This document shows, in pieces, positions 52,409 to 62,092 of a stretch of 64,000 nt of DNA. Each line of letters begins with the position of its first letter. Position 1 is the first letter of the stretch. Origin of the DNA: Arthrobacter sp. EM1. Its GTDB lineage: Bacteria; Actinomycetota; Actinomycetes; Actinomycetales; Micrococcaceae. Under the pieces are notes generated by a model, which searched no databases, had not been told where the DNA came from, and saw only the letters and a program-made list of their open reading frames with translations. A program made the translations under genes and the position numbers. The stretch lies in the NCBI RefSeq assembly GCF_029964055.1, contig NZ_CP124836.1, positions 3,224,001-3,288,000 of the forward strand. Direction: 5' to 3'.

Positions 52409-54109
52409 TCAACGTCCCGGCCCGCGGCGCACGGGGGCCAGCTCATCGGGCTCCGCTTGATCGGGGACCTGGAGGCTGAGTTCGGTCCCTCCGAGGACGT
52501 GGCTGAATTCGGCGTCGTGCGTCACCGAGACGACGGCGGTGCCGGCGTCGAGGAGTTCGGAAAGGAACGAGGCCAGTTCGGCCCAGGTGTTGGCATCCTG
52601 GCCGAAGGTTGGTTCGTCGAGGATGAGGACGTCCGGATGGGCTGCCAGGACGGTGGCCACCGACAGGCGACGTTTCTCGCCCCCGGAGAGTGTGTACGGG
52701 TTCGCGTCCACGAGCTCCGCCAGCCGGAGCCGCTCGAGCAGTTCGTCGACGCGTTCCTCGCCGCGGCCCAGGTGCCGGGGGCCGAACATCAGCTCATCAA
52801 GTACCCGCCCCGTGACGAACTGGTGCTCAGGTTCCTGGAACACTGTGCCGATCCTTGAGATCAGCTGCCGGGCCTTCCACTTGTACGGATCGCTCCCGGC
52901 ACCGGAGCTGAGTTCCGGGGTGGCCGAGACCGTGCCGGAGACCGGCGCGAGCAGGCCCGCGAGCGTCAGGGCGAAGGTGGACTTTCCCGATCCGTTGGGG
53001 CCGGTAATGGTCAAGGCCTCCCCGGCGCGGACCCGGGCAACAATGCCGGACTGGACGGGCGCCGGCGGAATGGGTCGAAAACCGCCCCGGAGGCCCGCCC
53101 GGCGCGGCCGTTCGCGGGACACGGCCAGGTCCTCAGCGGCAAGCAGCAGTCCCGCTGTCGGGGTGCGGGCAATCTGGCCACCGGGCGCCCCGGCGGCGGC
53201 CCTGCCGGCGGCCGAGGCGGCGGCCGATGCCGGGCCGGCGGGCCGCGGCCGGTGACGCGTCCGGGTCTGCGGCACGTAACCGGGCACCCAAACACCCGCC
53301 GCGGTGAGCATGTCCCGCGCCTGGTCCAGGACCTGGTCCGGCGGTCCGTCGATCAGCACCGCGGTGTCCGTCGCCGAGCCCGGCTGCAGCACCACAATCC
53401 GGTTCACGAGGTCTTTCCAGACGGCAACCCTGTGCTCCACGACCACCAGGGTAGCGCCGGTCTTGTCCAGGCAACGGCCGACGGCATCACGAAGCTCCAG
53501 CACTCCGGCCGGGTCCAGGTTGGCGGTGGGCTCGTCGAGGAGAATCAGTCCGGGGCGCATCGCCAGGATGCCGGCGAGGGCCAGGCGCTGCTTCTGGCCG
53601 CCGGACAGCGCCGACGTCGGGTGGTCCAGCGGCAGGCGGCCGAGTCCGACGTCGTCGAGCGCTTCCGCTGCCCGGGTCCAGATGTCGGCCGGGGGCACTG
53701 AAAGGTTTTCCGCCCCGAAGGCGACGTCGTCGCCCAGGCGCGAGAGCACCACCTGCGTCTCCGGGTCCTGCTGCATCAGCCCGGCCCGGCCGCGCCGCTC
53801 CCGGGGTGATGCCCCGTCGATCAGCAAGCTGCCGGTCTCCTCGGCATCCCCGTCGTCCGCCGGCCCGCGGCCAGCGGCACGCTCGGCGGCTCGCCCGGCG
53901 TCCCCGCCGGGCGAGTCGCCGAGGACACCGGCCAGGGCGTGGAGGAGCGTGGATTTGCCGGCACCGGATGGTCCCAGCAGCAGCACACGTTCCCCTGCCT
54001 GAATGTCCAGGTCAAGGCCGCGGACTGCGGGCCGGGTCCGGCCCGCGTGCCACCAGCCCCAGCCGCGCGCGGTGATCGCAGCCGGGCGGACCCGGTCGGA
54101 GGATGTCAT
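52409..54109 (-). CDS. ykoD: ECF transporter ATPase with two fused ABC domains, YkoD-like
   Basis: 566 residues with two ABC domains. Domain 1 (about 10-255) has Walker A LGPSGAGKSTLL and signature LSGGQKQRLALAG; domain 2 (about 325-555) has GPNGSGKSTF and LSGGEKRRLSVAT. A Pro/Ala-rich linker lies between. It drives the transporter formed with the neighbouring S and T components. 16 bases downstream of ykoE. Confidence 0.93.
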   Translation of the reverse strand: MTSSDRVRPAAITARGWGWWHAGRTRPAVRGLDLDIQAGERVLLLGPSGAGKSTLLHALAGVLGDSPGGDAGRAAERAAGRGPADDGDAEETGSLLIDGASPRERRGRAGLMQQDPETQVVLSRLGDDVAFGAENLSVPPADIWTRAAEALDDVGLGRLPLDHPTSALSGGQKQRLALAGILAMRPGLILLDEPTANLDPAGVLELRDAVGRCLDKTGATLVVVEHRVAVWKDLVNRIVVLQPGSATDTAVLIDGPPDQVLDQARDMLTAAGVWVPGYVPQTRTRHRPRPAGPASAAASAAGRAAAGAPGGQIARTPTAGLLLAAEDLAVSRERPRRAGLRGGFRPIPPAPVQSGIVARVRAGEALTITGPNGSGKSTFALTLAGLLAPVSGTVSATPELSSGAGSDPYKWKARQLISRIGTVFQEPEHQFVTGRVLDELMFGPRHLGRGEERVDELLERLRLAELVDANPYTLSGGEKRRLSVATVLAAHPDVLILDEPTFGQDANTWAELASFLSELLDAGTAVVSVTHDAEFSHVLGGTELSLQVPDQAEPDELAPVRRGPGR

Positions 54110-54125
54110 CAGCCGTGTGCGCGGG

Positions 54126-54812
54126 TCAGGAAAAGACCGGCTCCGCGGCCGCCTTGCGGGAGGCGAAAGAGCCCAGCACCCCGGTCCTGGCCAGGGCCCG
54201 GGTGGCGAGCCAGGACAGGCCGCCGGCGATCACGGCGCCGGAGACCACAGTGAAAACGATGTAGGCCAGCTTGTCACCGGAGGCGTAAGCGATGTTCCAG
54301 CCCCAGGGCAGGAACGAGTCATTCAAGCCGCAGAACAGGCCCGCCCCGGCGCCGGCCAGCAGTGCCACCGGCAGGTTGAATTTCCCGTGAAAGGACGGCA
54401 CATTGAACTTCTTGTAGAGCACCGCGGCAAAAACCAGCTCGGCGCCGAGGCCCTGCAGGATGCCTGAGATCAGCACTGTGGTGCCGTACTGCGAGCCCAT
54501 GATCAGCTCGCCGGTGGCGGCCACCGATTCGCAGAACAGTGCAGCACCCGGCTTGCGGATGATCAGCATGCCCAGCACGGCCGGGAGCATCCAGCCTCCG
54601 GCGTAGAGCCCGGTGAGCGGCGGATAGAACGCATTAACGGGGGCAGAAACCAGGTTGGCACCCTGGGACCAGGCCCAGAAGATCACGCCGCCGGCAACCG
54701 CAATGAGCGCCGCCACCACAATGTCCACCACACGCCAGTTGTGGCTGTACCGGACGGGCGCGCCGGCTGATCCGGGTTGTACGGATCCGGGCTTGGCAGA
54801 TGTATCAGTCAT
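54126..54812 (-). CDS. ykoE: ECF transporter substrate-binding (S) component, YkoE family
   Basis: 228 residues with about five to six hydrophobic helices; VDIVVAALIAVAGGVIFWAWSQGANLV and GLYAGGWMLPAVLGMLIIRKPGAALFCE match the YkoE family. S components bind the vitamin. With a TPP riboswitch in its leader, the ligand is probably thiamine or hydroxymethylpyrimidine. Its AGGAGG site, five bases before the ATG, can be closed in a hairpin. Confidence 0.92.
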   Translation of the reverse strand: MTDTSAKPGSVQPGSAGAPVRYSHNWRVVDIVVAALIAVAGGVIFWAWSQGANLVSAPVNAFYPPLTGLYAGGWMLPAVLGMLIIRKPGAALFCESVAATGELIMGSQYGTTVLISGILQGLGAELVFAAVLYKKFNVPSFHGKFNLPVALLAGAGAGLFCGLNDSFLPWGWNIAYASGDKLAYIVFTVVSGAVIAGGLSWLATRALARTGVLGSFASRKAAAEPVFS

Positions 54813-54817
54813 ATCGT

Positions 54818-54883
54818 CCTCCTGAGGAACAGGAGGGGAGAGTGGCCCGGGCCTGCAGCTTCCGCTGCCGCTCCGGCCACTCT
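54818..54883 (-). promoter_or_regulatory. Expression platform of the TPP riboswitch (ribosome-site sequestering hairpin)
   Basis: In the transcript a 9-bp stem AGAGTGGCC/GGCCACTCT (54839-54847 with 54875-54883) is followed by CCTCCTG-TTCCT-CAGGAGG (54818-54836). The latter's 3' arm is the ykoE ribosome site. This suggests translational control by TPP. Confidence 0.65.
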
Positions 54884-54890
54884 GAGAACT

Positions 54891-55015
54891 CGACTCCCTT
54901 GCGCCGGTACTAACCGGATCAGGTTCGAGGGTCTGCGGCTGTCCGCACTCTCAGCGCCCACCTGTGGTCTCCCCGGATTTCCCCGGTGATGCCCGACGGC
55001 GGCGCTCCCCTGTCG
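54891..55015 (-). ncRNA. TPP riboswitch (thi box)
   Basis: On the minus strand the conserved elements appear in order: GGGGAGC at the 5' side, GCTGAGAGTG, ACCCTCGAACCTGATCCGGT, TAGTACCGGCGCAAGGGA. These are the pyrimidine- and pyrophosphate-sensing parts of the thi box. It lies about 80 bases upstream of ykoE. Confidence 0.95.
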
Positions 55016-55216
55016 TATCTAAAAATCGCCCTTGTGGGCGTGACCCACTTTACACCCGTGGAGCGCCGGCCACCCCCGGGTTACGCCGAGGTTAAACCCA
55101 AGACTCCGACGACGGCAGGGGTGTTGGCCCCGCCCGCAGGTCCCCAACTGGACCGTCGGGCGAGGAACGCTAGGCTAGGGGAAGCCCTGTTTCCCTCCCG
55201 CAAGGAGTTGCGAAGA

Positions 55217-55480
55217 ATGAATATTTTCATCAAACTGCTCGGCGCCGGCGTCAGCCTGCTTGCCGGCTACGTCGGCACCAAGCTCGTGGACACCGTCTGG
55301 GAGAAGTCCACCGGCAATAAGCCACCCAAGGGCCACGAGGACGATGTCCCCACCACCCTGCGCTCGGCCCTGACTTTTGCGCTGATCTCCGCGTCCGTCA
55401 GCGCCATCATCCAAGTACTCGCCAATCGCGGCACCCAGCGAGCGGTTGCCCGCTTCGCCAAAACCCAGGACCTGGTCTAG
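55217..55480 (+). CDS. DUF4235 membrane protein
   Basis: 87 residues. Two hydrophobic helices (about 2-22, IFIKLLGAGVSLLAGYVGTKL, and 48-68) flank a short charged loop VWEKSTGNKPPK, typical of DUF4235. Function unknown. The ATG has AAGGAG upstream; the longer open frame overlaps the TPP riboswitch on the other strand and is noncoding. Confidence 0.85.
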   Translation: MNIFIKLLGAGVSLLAGYVGTKLVDTVWEKSTGNKPPKGHEDDVPTTLRSALTFALISASVSAIIQVLANRGTQRAVARFAKTQDLV

Positions 55481-55496
55481 GGCGCATCCTCTAGCT

Positions 55497-55910
55497 TCAC
55501 CGTTTGCCGGCGTCCCCGGCGTCGTCGTGAGTGAATCCCCGGGTGCCGGCTGCCTGCTGCACCACGGCCTCCAGGTCGTCGGTGCTGAGCAGCTCCGGGT
55601 GGAGGTGCTTGGTCCGGTACCCGGCGCGGCCGACCATATGCGCGGAAACCGGAACTGTGAGCAGCTGGAAGATCCATGCCACCACCAGCACCGGCCAGAC
55701 CCACCAGGTGCGCATTTGAAGGCCCAGCGCGAACAGCAACAGGAACAGTCCCAGCACCTGGGGTTTGGTGGCTGCGTGCATCCGGGTCATCAGGTCGGGA
55801 AAGCGGAGCAATCCCACCGCCGCAGCGAGGGACATCAGGGCACCGACCACCATAAAGACAGCCGAGACGGCGTCGATCACGGTGTCGGCGGTAAATGTCT
55901 CAGGAGGCAC
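55497..55910 (-). CDS. mnhG: Mrp/Mnh cation-proton antiporter subunit G
   Basis: 137 residues with three helices. LRFPDLMTRMHAATKPQVLGLFLLL is the MnhG/PhaG signature. GTG start with a strong GGAGGGAG site, overlapping mnhF by 11 bases. A longer TTG-initiated reading is possible but has no better site. Last gene of the antiporter operon. Confidence 0.92.
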   Translation of the reverse strand: MPPETFTADTVIDAVSAVFMVVGALMSLAAAVGLLRFPDLMTRMHAATKPQVLGLFLLLFALGLQMRTWWVWPVLVVAWIFQLLTVPVSAHMVGRAGYRTKHLHPELLSTDDLEAVVQQAAGTRGFTHDDAGDAGKR

Positions 55911-56178
55911 TGCTTTTCTCCCTCCGGTCGGCAACGAAGCGGGCTACCGTGACGGAGCCGACGAACCCGATAAGGGATACCGCCACCAGCAGCATAAGGT
56001 TGTTCAGGTGCCGGTTCACGGCCATGTCGATGCAGATGGCCGCCCCCACGATGGCCAGGAGCACGTCCGCGGCAAGCACCCGGTCCAGCAGCGACGGGCC
56101 CCGCGCGATCCGGATGATCGCCCCGCCGGCGGCCAACGAGAGCACCACCGCGGTTACGGTCAGGACTAGCGCCATCAC
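55900..56178 (-). CDS. mnhF: Mrp/Mnh antiporter subunit F
   Basis: 92 residues, three helices. RIARGPSLLDRVLAADVLLAIVGA is the MnhF signature. It overlaps subunit E by four bases and subunit G by eleven. Confidence 0.93.
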   Translation of the reverse strand: MMALVLTVTAVVLSLAAGGAIIRIARGPSLLDRVLAADVLLAIVGAAICIDMAVNRHLNNLMLLVAVSLIGFVGSVTVARFVADRREKSSAS

Positions 56179-56720
56179 GGCCCCACCTCCTGGTTGAGTG
56201 CGGACACTTCGGCTTTGGTACCCATGATCCGGATCAGCCCGGCCTCCGTGTCGCGGACGTCCTTGCGCAGTTGCGCGGCGCCGGCTGCATTGCGGACGTT
56301 GATCCCGTGCACATAGAGCGTGGATGTGGAGCGATCCACTTCCACCACCATGGAGCCGGGGATCAGCGCGGTGACGTGACCGGTCGCCGTGACCAGCAGG
56401 TCAGAGTGGCTCCGGAGCGGGACGGCCACAACGGCACTGACCACCTTGGGTCCCTTGGCCGCTGCCAGGTACAGGACCTGGCAGCTCGCTGCCACCACTT
56501 TGGCCAGGAACACGAGTACAAACGGCACTGCACGAAGCAGGTTGAAGCGCCCGCCGAGTTCCACCGGCGGCAGGTAGAACAGCCGGGCGACAACGACCGA
56601 AATCAGGGCTCCGAAGAGCAGGTTACCGGGGCTGAAGTCCCGCCAGAGGGCGCCCCAAACCACTACGAGCCATACGAGCAGCGGCAGTTCCTGCCGCAAC
56701 GAGATCCGTTTCCGGCTCAT
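56175..56720 (-). CDS. mnhE: Mrp/Mnh antiporter subunit E
   Basis: 181 residues. Two N-terminal helices precede a soluble domain with TALIPGSMVVEVDRSTSTLYVHGINV, the MnhE signature. It overlaps subunits D and F by four bases each. Confidence 0.93.
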   Translation of the reverse strand: MSRKRISLRQELPLLVWLVVVWGALWRDFSPGNLLFGALISVVVARLFYLPPVELGGRFNLLRAVPFVLVFLAKVVAASCQVLYLAAAKGPKVVSAVVAVPLRSHSDLLVTATGHVTALIPGSMVVEVDRSTSTLYVHGINVRNAAGAAQLRKDVRDTEAGLIRIMGTKAEVSALNQEVGP

Positions 56721-58330
56721 TTGGAGGCCTCCTGCGGCTGTGGCCCGGGCCTCGGCGGAACCGGCGCGTTTTCGCCCAGGACCGCCTGGATGTACGAGGT
56801 CCGGTCCAGCATGTCGAAGGCAGACTGGTCCGCGACCTTGAACAGCGGGCCGGCGAAGATGGTCAGCCCGACGCCGAAAAGCACCAGGCCTAGCGTGGAA
56901 CCCACCATGGTCCGCGGCAGCAGCGTGACGTTGGTCTTGCCCGCCCGGTCCCCCGTTGCCGAATCTTCCGGGGCAGCCAGCAGCACCGGATCCGGGTGTT
57001 CCGCGTCCTCCGGTTTGCGCCAGAACGCACGGTTCCAGACCCTGGCGATGGCAAGCAGCGTCAGCAGGCTGGTCAGCACTCCCCCGGCCACCAGGGCGAA
57101 AGCCAGTGGTGTTCCCAGTTGCACCCCGGCCTGAAGCAGGCCCACCTTGCCCAGGAAGCCGGAGAACGGCGGGATCCCGGCCAGGTTCATTGCCGGGACA
57201 AAAAACAGCACCGCCAGCAGGGGCGACAACTTGGCCAACCCGGCCAGGCGGTCCACCGAGGAACTTCCGCCACGGCGCTCAATTAAGCCCGTCACCAGGA
57301 ACAGGCTGGTCTGGATGGTGATGTGGTGGGCGACGTAAAAGACGGCGGCGCCCAGCCCTGCCACCGAGGACATCGCCAGCCCGAACACCATGTAGCCGAT
57401 GTGGCTGACCAGGGTGAAGGACAACAGCCGCTTAATGTCGTTCTGGGCCAGTGCACCCAGGATTCCGACAACCATTGTCAGCAAGGCGGCCACCATCAAC
57501 GGTGCATTAAAAGTGTCGCCCGGGAAGAGCAACGTTTCGGTACGGACAATGGCGTAGACACCCACCTTGGTGAGCAGTCCTGCGAACACCGCGGTGACTG
57601 GAGCCGGCGCCGTGGGGTAGGAGTCCGGGAGCCAAAAGGACAGCGGGAACACCGCCGCCTTGATGCCAAACGCCACCAGGAGCATTACGTGCAGCAGGTT
57701 TTGGGTGCCCTGGTCCAATTGCGCCAGCTTGATGGCGAGATCAGCCATGTTGATGGTGCCGGTAGCGCCATAGATCATCGCGATCGCCATCAGGAAGAGC
57801 ACCGAGGACACCACCGAGACCACCAGGTAGGTCACGCCTGCCCGGATCCGCGGGCCCGTCCCGCCGAGGGTCATCAGCACATAGCTGGCGGTCAGGAGGA
57901 TCTCGAAGCCCACATACAGGTTGAACAGGTCACCGGAGAGGAACGCATTGGACACCCCCGCTACCAGGATCAGATAGGTGGGGTGGAAGATCGAGACCGG
58001 CGCATCCCGATCGCCGTCGGCCATGCCCTGACCGGTGGCGTAAATCAGCACGGCGAGGCTCACCGATGAGGAGACCACCAGCATCAGCGAAGAAAACTGG
58101 TCCACCACCATCACGATGCCCCATGGCGGGAGCCAGCCGCCCAGGTTGACCGCCGACGTTCCGCCCTCCCAGACGGAGGCCAGCAGCAGACACTCCAGCA
58201 GCAGCGTCACGGACAGCAGCGCGATGCTCACCGTCCGTTGCGCACGCGAATGTCGGATCAGCAGGAAGGTGAGGGCCGCCCCGAGGATGGGAAGGAGGAC
58301 GGCGAGCGGGGCGAAACTGGCAATGTTCAC
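56717..58330 (-). CDS. mnhD: Mrp/Mnh antiporter subunit D (NuoM/N-like)
   Basis: 537 residues, about 14 helices. A proton-antiporter domain related to complex I NuoL/M/N, with the conserved Lys/Glu region (KAAVFPLSFWLPDSYPTAPAPVTAVFAGLLTKVG). With MnhA it forms the ion-translocating part. It overlaps subunits C and E by four bases. Confidence 0.95.
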   Translation of the reverse strand: MNIASFAPLAVLLPILGAALTFLLIRHSRAQRTVSIALLSVTLLLECLLLASVWEGGTSAVNLGGWLPPWGIVMVVDQFSSLMLVVSSSVSLAVLIYATGQGMADGDRDAPVSIFHPTYLILVAGVSNAFLSGDLFNLYVGFEILLTASYVLMTLGGTGPRIRAGVTYLVVSVVSSVLFLMAIAMIYGATGTINMADLAIKLAQLDQGTQNLLHVMLLVAFGIKAAVFPLSFWLPDSYPTAPAPVTAVFAGLLTKVGVYAIVRTETLLFPGDTFNAPLMVAALLTMVVGILGALAQNDIKRLLSFTLVSHIGYMVFGLAMSSVAGLGAAVFYVAHHITIQTSLFLVTGLIERRGGSSSVDRLAGLAKLSPLLAVLFFVPAMNLAGIPPFSGFLGKVGLLQAGVQLGTPLAFALVAGGVLTSLLTLLAIARVWNRAFWRKPEDAEHPDPVLLAAPEDSATGDRAGKTNVTLLPRTMVGSTLGLVLFGVGLTIFAGPLFKVADQSAFDMLDRTSYIQAVLGENAPVPPRPGPQPQEASK

Positions 58331-58905
58331 TGTCCGCCTCCTTCCGGATCGGGTAGTTGGACATTCAAGGAACCCGGTTGCTCCTCCGCCGCCGCCTGCT
58401 CGGCGTTCAGCTTACGGTCTGCCACCTGGACCGTGGCTTCGGCGCCGGCTGGGACATTGGAGACCCCGTGGCCGTTCGAACCGATCATGGTCAAGGGAAA
58501 CTCGGAGGTTTCCACCGGGATCACGGAGTCGTCCTCGACGTCGAAGCTGGGAGTCCGCGCCACGCGGCGGTCCTCGGCGTCGTCCTGGATTTCATCCTCG
58601 CGGGCCAGCACCCAGGTCCGGTAGATGATGCCGAGCATAAAGGCCGTGACGGCAAAGGAGATCACGATCGAGGTGAGGATGAGGGCCTGAGGCAGCGGAT
58701 CGTTGTAGTCCCCGGCCGCGGTGTCCTTGCTGAACATCGGCGCCAGGCCGGCGTAACCGCCGGTGGTCAAAATAAGCAGGTTTGTGGCGTTCGTGAGCAA
58801 CATCAGGCCCAGCAGGACCCGGGTAAGGCTGCGTTCGAGGATCAGGTAGATGCCGCAGGCGTACAAGGCTCCCATGACCGTCAGCAGGGTCAGGTTGACG
58901 CTCAT
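58327..58905 (-). CDS. mnhC: Mrp/Mnh antiporter subunit C (NuoK-like)
   Basis: 192 residues. The first about 110 residues are the NuoK-like three-helix core (LERSLTRVLLGLMLLTNATNLLIL, DPLPQALILTSIVISFAVTAFML). A hydrophilic acidic tail of about 75 residues follows, as in actinobacterial members. The ATG with AAGGGGA overlaps the MnhA stop (ATGA); a longer open frame upstream is MnhA out of phase. Confidence 0.93.
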   Translation of the reverse strand: MSVNLTLLTVMGALYACGIYLILERSLTRVLLGLMLLTNATNLLILTTGGYAGLAPMFSKDTAAGDYNDPLPQALILTSIVISFAVTAFMLGIIYRTWVLAREDEIQDDAEDRRVARTPSFDVEDDSVIPVETSEFPLTMIGSNGHGVSNVPAGAEATVQVADRKLNAEQAAAEEQPGSLNVQLPDPEGGGQ

Positions 58906-61900
58906 GCTTTCCCCTTGGCTGTGGTTTCGGCCGGTACTCCGCCGGGCTCCTGGTCGTCGGCCGGTTCGTGTGACTGTTCCTCGAAATGTTCGTCGATTTC
59001 GGCGCCCAGGCTGCGCAGCACGTCCAGGGCCAGGCCGACGACGACCGTGTAGACGCCGATATCGAAGATTGTGGAGGTGACGAACTTGACGTCGCCGAAA
59101 ACCGGCAGCCAGAACTCGATGATGGCGCTTTGGAACACCTGGCCGCCCAGCAGCAGCGGTACCAGGCCGGATGCCGCCGCGGTGGCCAGGCCAATACCGA
59201 GCAGGGTGCCGGCACTGACGGGCGACGCCTCGCGCAGCTCGAAACGACCGCCGGCGAGGTACCGGACTGTGAGGGCCAGCCCGGCGGTGAGGCCACCGGC
59301 GAAGCCGCCGCCGGGAAAGTTGTGGCCCGCAAGCAGCAGGTAGATCGAGAAGACGATTATGGAGTGGAAAACCAGCCGCGTGACGACTTCGAAGATGATA
59401 GAGCGGCGTTCCGGGGCCAGGGTCCGGCCGGCCACAAGCCATGCATCACGGCTCGAGGCGGCGAAACGTCGGCTGATCGCCAAAGCCGCCTCGTCACGGG
59501 TATTGCCGCGTTCGCCTCCGGAATTGCGGCGGCCGACGGACCCCTCGGCCACTGTGGCGGAGGCCCGGATCCCCTCGCCGCGGTTGTGGACGAAGATCAG
59601 GCTGGCAACGCCTGTGGCCGCCAGCGCCAGCACGGAGATTTCCCCGAAGGTGTCCCAGGCCCGGATGTCCACGAGGGTCACGTTGACGATGTTCAGCCCG
59701 CCGCCGCCCTCGTAGGCCAGTTTGGGGAAATCGAGCGAGACGGGTGCAGCCACCCGGGCGCCGAGGGCGTAGATGGCGACAAAGACCATGGTGATGCCAA
59801 ACGCCGCTCCGATAATCACCCGGACCACCCGGTATTTGCCGCCGGTCCTGTCGCGCAGTTCCGCCGGGAGGCTGCGCATGGCCAGAACAAAGGCCACGAG
59901 GATGATCGATTCCACCAGCATCTGGGTCAGCGCCAGGTCAGGAGCGCCCTGCAGCGCGAACATCAGGGCGATTCCGTAGCCGGTAACGGACACCATCAGG
60001 ACGGCCAGAAAGCGTTTGTTGGCCCGCACCGCGGCCAACGCCCCGATCACAATTCCTGCGCCCGCCACAATCTGCAGCGGGGAATTGGGGTCAATGAAGT
60101 AGAGGTTCGGGGGCACTGGCTTGTTCGCCAGCACAAGGGCCGTCAGCGGAAGGACGAATGCCACGGTCAGGATGACGGAGAGGTAGAAGAACAGCGAGCC
60201 GCGCTGGGTCCGGCCGGTAATCCACACTGCGGCGTCGTCGAGCGCGCCGATGGCCAGCTGATAGCTGCGGTCACCGTCAATCCAGCCGGGGACCAATGCC
60301 TGGAGCCGGGAGACGGTGTTCCGGCCGTAAAACATGGCCAGGCCCAGGGCGAAGGTGATGGCGGTCAGGCCCAGGCTGGGGGTAAGTCCGTGCCACAGCG
60401 CCAGATGGCCGGCAGCGGCCGCTGCATCCTCGCCGTCGGGCACAAACAGTGCAGCGTACGGCTGGATCCAGCCGTCTACCGGCGCAGGCCACAACCCGTA
60501 GGCGACGGTCAGTAGGCTCAGGATGGCGGGGGCGGCCAGGAAGGCGGGTCTGATCGGTTTGAAAGGCGTTGTCCTGACGCCGGACTTGACGGCGAACGCG
60601 CCCCACATAAACCGTGCGCTGTAGGCGAAGGTCAGGATGGAACCCAGCACCAGGCCGGCCAGGAGCACCAGAGCCCACGGACCGGCCGCCGCGTCGGCGC
60701 TGTAGTGGACGAAGGCTTCAAAGACTGATTCTTTCGCGACAAAGCCGGCCAGCGGCGGGATTCCGGCCATTGAGGCGGCCCCGACGGCGGCCACAATGGC
60801 CAGCGCCCGGGAGGAACGGTAAACGCCCGAGAGCTTGCGCATATCGCGGGTTCCGGCCTGGTGGTCAATGATGCCCACCACCAGGAAGAGCGTGGCCTTG
60901 AACAATCCGTGGGCGAGGAGAAGTGCGAGCCCGGCAAGGGCCGCCTCGGGCGTGCCGAGTCCCACGACCATGGTCAGGAAGCCGAGTTGGCTGACCGTAC
61001 CGTAGGCGAGGATGAGCTTTATGTCCGTTTGCCGCAGCGCCCGGTAGCCGCCGACCAGCATGGTGGCCAGACCAAGGCCAAGCACCACCGGCAACCAGAA
61101 CGGGGTTTCCGTGAACCCGGGCGCCAGCCGCGCCACGAGGTAGATGCCGGCCTTCACCATGGCCGCGGCATGCAAGTAGGCGCTCACCGGGGTGGGAGCA
61201 GCCATCGCGCCGGGAAGCCAGAAGTGGAACGGAACCAGCGCCGATTTGGTGATCGCGCCCACCAGGATGAGGAGGACGGCGGCAGCAACGGCGCCCGCGG
61301 CGGGACCGGTGACGAGCTCAGGCGCCAGGCCCAGAATGGCAGAGATCCGGTAGGTCCCGGCGTTGAAACCGAGGATGATCAGCCCCACGAGCATGGCCAA
61401 GCCGCCGGCGGTGGTGACGATCAAGGCCTGCAGGGCGGAGCGCCGAGCGGACAGCCGGGCCCGGGCGTAGCCAATCAGCAGGTAGGACAGGACCGTGGTC
61501 AGTTCCCAGAAGATGAACATCAAGAGCAGGTCATCTGCCGTCACGAGTCCGAACATCACCCCGGCGAAGGCTACCAACTGGGCGCCAAATCCACCGAGGT
61601 ACTCGTCTTTGTCCTTGAAGTACCGGGCACAGTAGACGAGGACCAGCGCGCCGACCCCGAGGACCAGCAGGGACATCACCCAGGCCAGGGCATCCATCCG
61701 GAAGGCGAGCTCAAGCTTCAGCTCGGGGATCCATGGCAGGACCTCGGCGGTTCCGTTTCCTGCAACTCCGCCCTGGGCCGCAGCTGCGTTGGCATAAACG
61801 GCGCCGTGCTGCAGGACCAGCCAGAGGAACGAACCGGCCGGCACTGCCGCGAGGGCGTAGAAGGAGTTCCGGCCGAACTTTCGGAAGAGCCATGGCGCCA

Positions 61901-61940
61901 CAGCGGCCGCCGCAAAGTGCGCGGCAAGGACTGTGATCAC
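58902..61940 (-). CDS. mnhA: Mrp/Mnh antiporter subunit A fused to subunit B
   Basis: 1012 residues. The MnhA/NuoL-like antiporter core (about 1-650), the MrpA C-terminal helices (about 650-790) and a subunit-B (MnhB) domain (about 830-985, from RSIIFEVVTRLVFHSIIVFSIYLLLAGHNFPGGGFAGGL). The acidic tail ends near AETTAKGKA. GTG start with GGAGA upstream. First gene of a complete A(B)-C-D-E-F-G operon that exchanges Na+ or K+ for H+, for pH and salt homeostasis. Confidence 0.94.
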   Translation of the reverse strand: MITVLAAHFAAAAVAPWLFRKFGRNSFYALAAVPAGSFLWLVLQHGAVYANAAAAQGGVAGNGTAEVLPWIPELKLELAFRMDALAWVMSLLVLGVGALVLVYCARYFKDKDEYLGGFGAQLVAFAGVMFGLVTADDLLLMFIFWELTTVLSYLLIGYARARLSARRSALQALIVTTAGGLAMLVGLIILGFNAGTYRISAILGLAPELVTGPAAGAVAAAVLLILVGAITKSALVPFHFWLPGAMAAPTPVSAYLHAAAMVKAGIYLVARLAPGFTETPFWLPVVLGLGLATMLVGGYRALRQTDIKLILAYGTVSQLGFLTMVVGLGTPEAALAGLALLLAHGLFKATLFLVVGIIDHQAGTRDMRKLSGVYRSSRALAIVAAVGAASMAGIPPLAGFVAKESVFEAFVHYSADAAAGPWALVLLAGLVLGSILTFAYSARFMWGAFAVKSGVRTTPFKPIRPAFLAAPAILSLLTVAYGLWPAPVDGWIQPYAALFVPDGEDAAAAAGHLALWHGLTPSLGLTAITFALGLAMFYGRNTVSRLQALVPGWIDGDRSYQLAIGALDDAAVWITGRTQRGSLFFYLSVILTVAFVLPLTALVLANKPVPPNLYFIDPNSPLQIVAGAGIVIGALAAVRANKRFLAVLMVSVTGYGIALMFALQGAPDLALTQMLVESIILVAFVLAMRSLPAELRDRTGGKYRVVRVIIGAAFGITMVFVAIYALGARVAAPVSLDFPKLAYEGGGGLNIVNVTLVDIRAWDTFGEISVLALAATGVASLIFVHNRGEGIRASATVAEGSVGRRNSGGERGNTRDEAALAISRRFAASSRDAWLVAGRTLAPERRSIIFEVVTRLVFHSIIVFSIYLLLAGHNFPGGGFAGGLTAGLALTVRYLAGGRFELREASPVSAGTLLGIGLATAAASGLVPLLLGGQVFQSAIIEFWLPVFGDVKFVTSTIFDIGVYTVVVGLALDVLRSLGAEIDEHFEEQSHEPADDQEPGGVPAETTAKGKA

Positions 61941-62030
61941 TGGTATCTCCGCAACGTCAGGATTTCATTTATCAACAAGTTGGAGCAGGCGGTGTATTCG
62001 TTCGGTTCAGTCCGGACAGTTTACCAAGCG

Positions 62031-62058
62031 TTGACAAATTCTTTTCCCACGGTAGGCC
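62031..62058 (+). promoter_or_regulatory. Possible promoter for the MFS gene
   Basis: Perfect -35 TTGACA (62031-62036), 16-base spacer and a weak -10 TAGGCC, 35 bases before the MFS start. The rest of the 152-base gap must hold the divergent mnh promoter, which I could not place. Confidence 0.35.
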
Positions 62059-62092
62059 GGGTCCTGGGCGGACTGCGGATATTATTCACGCT

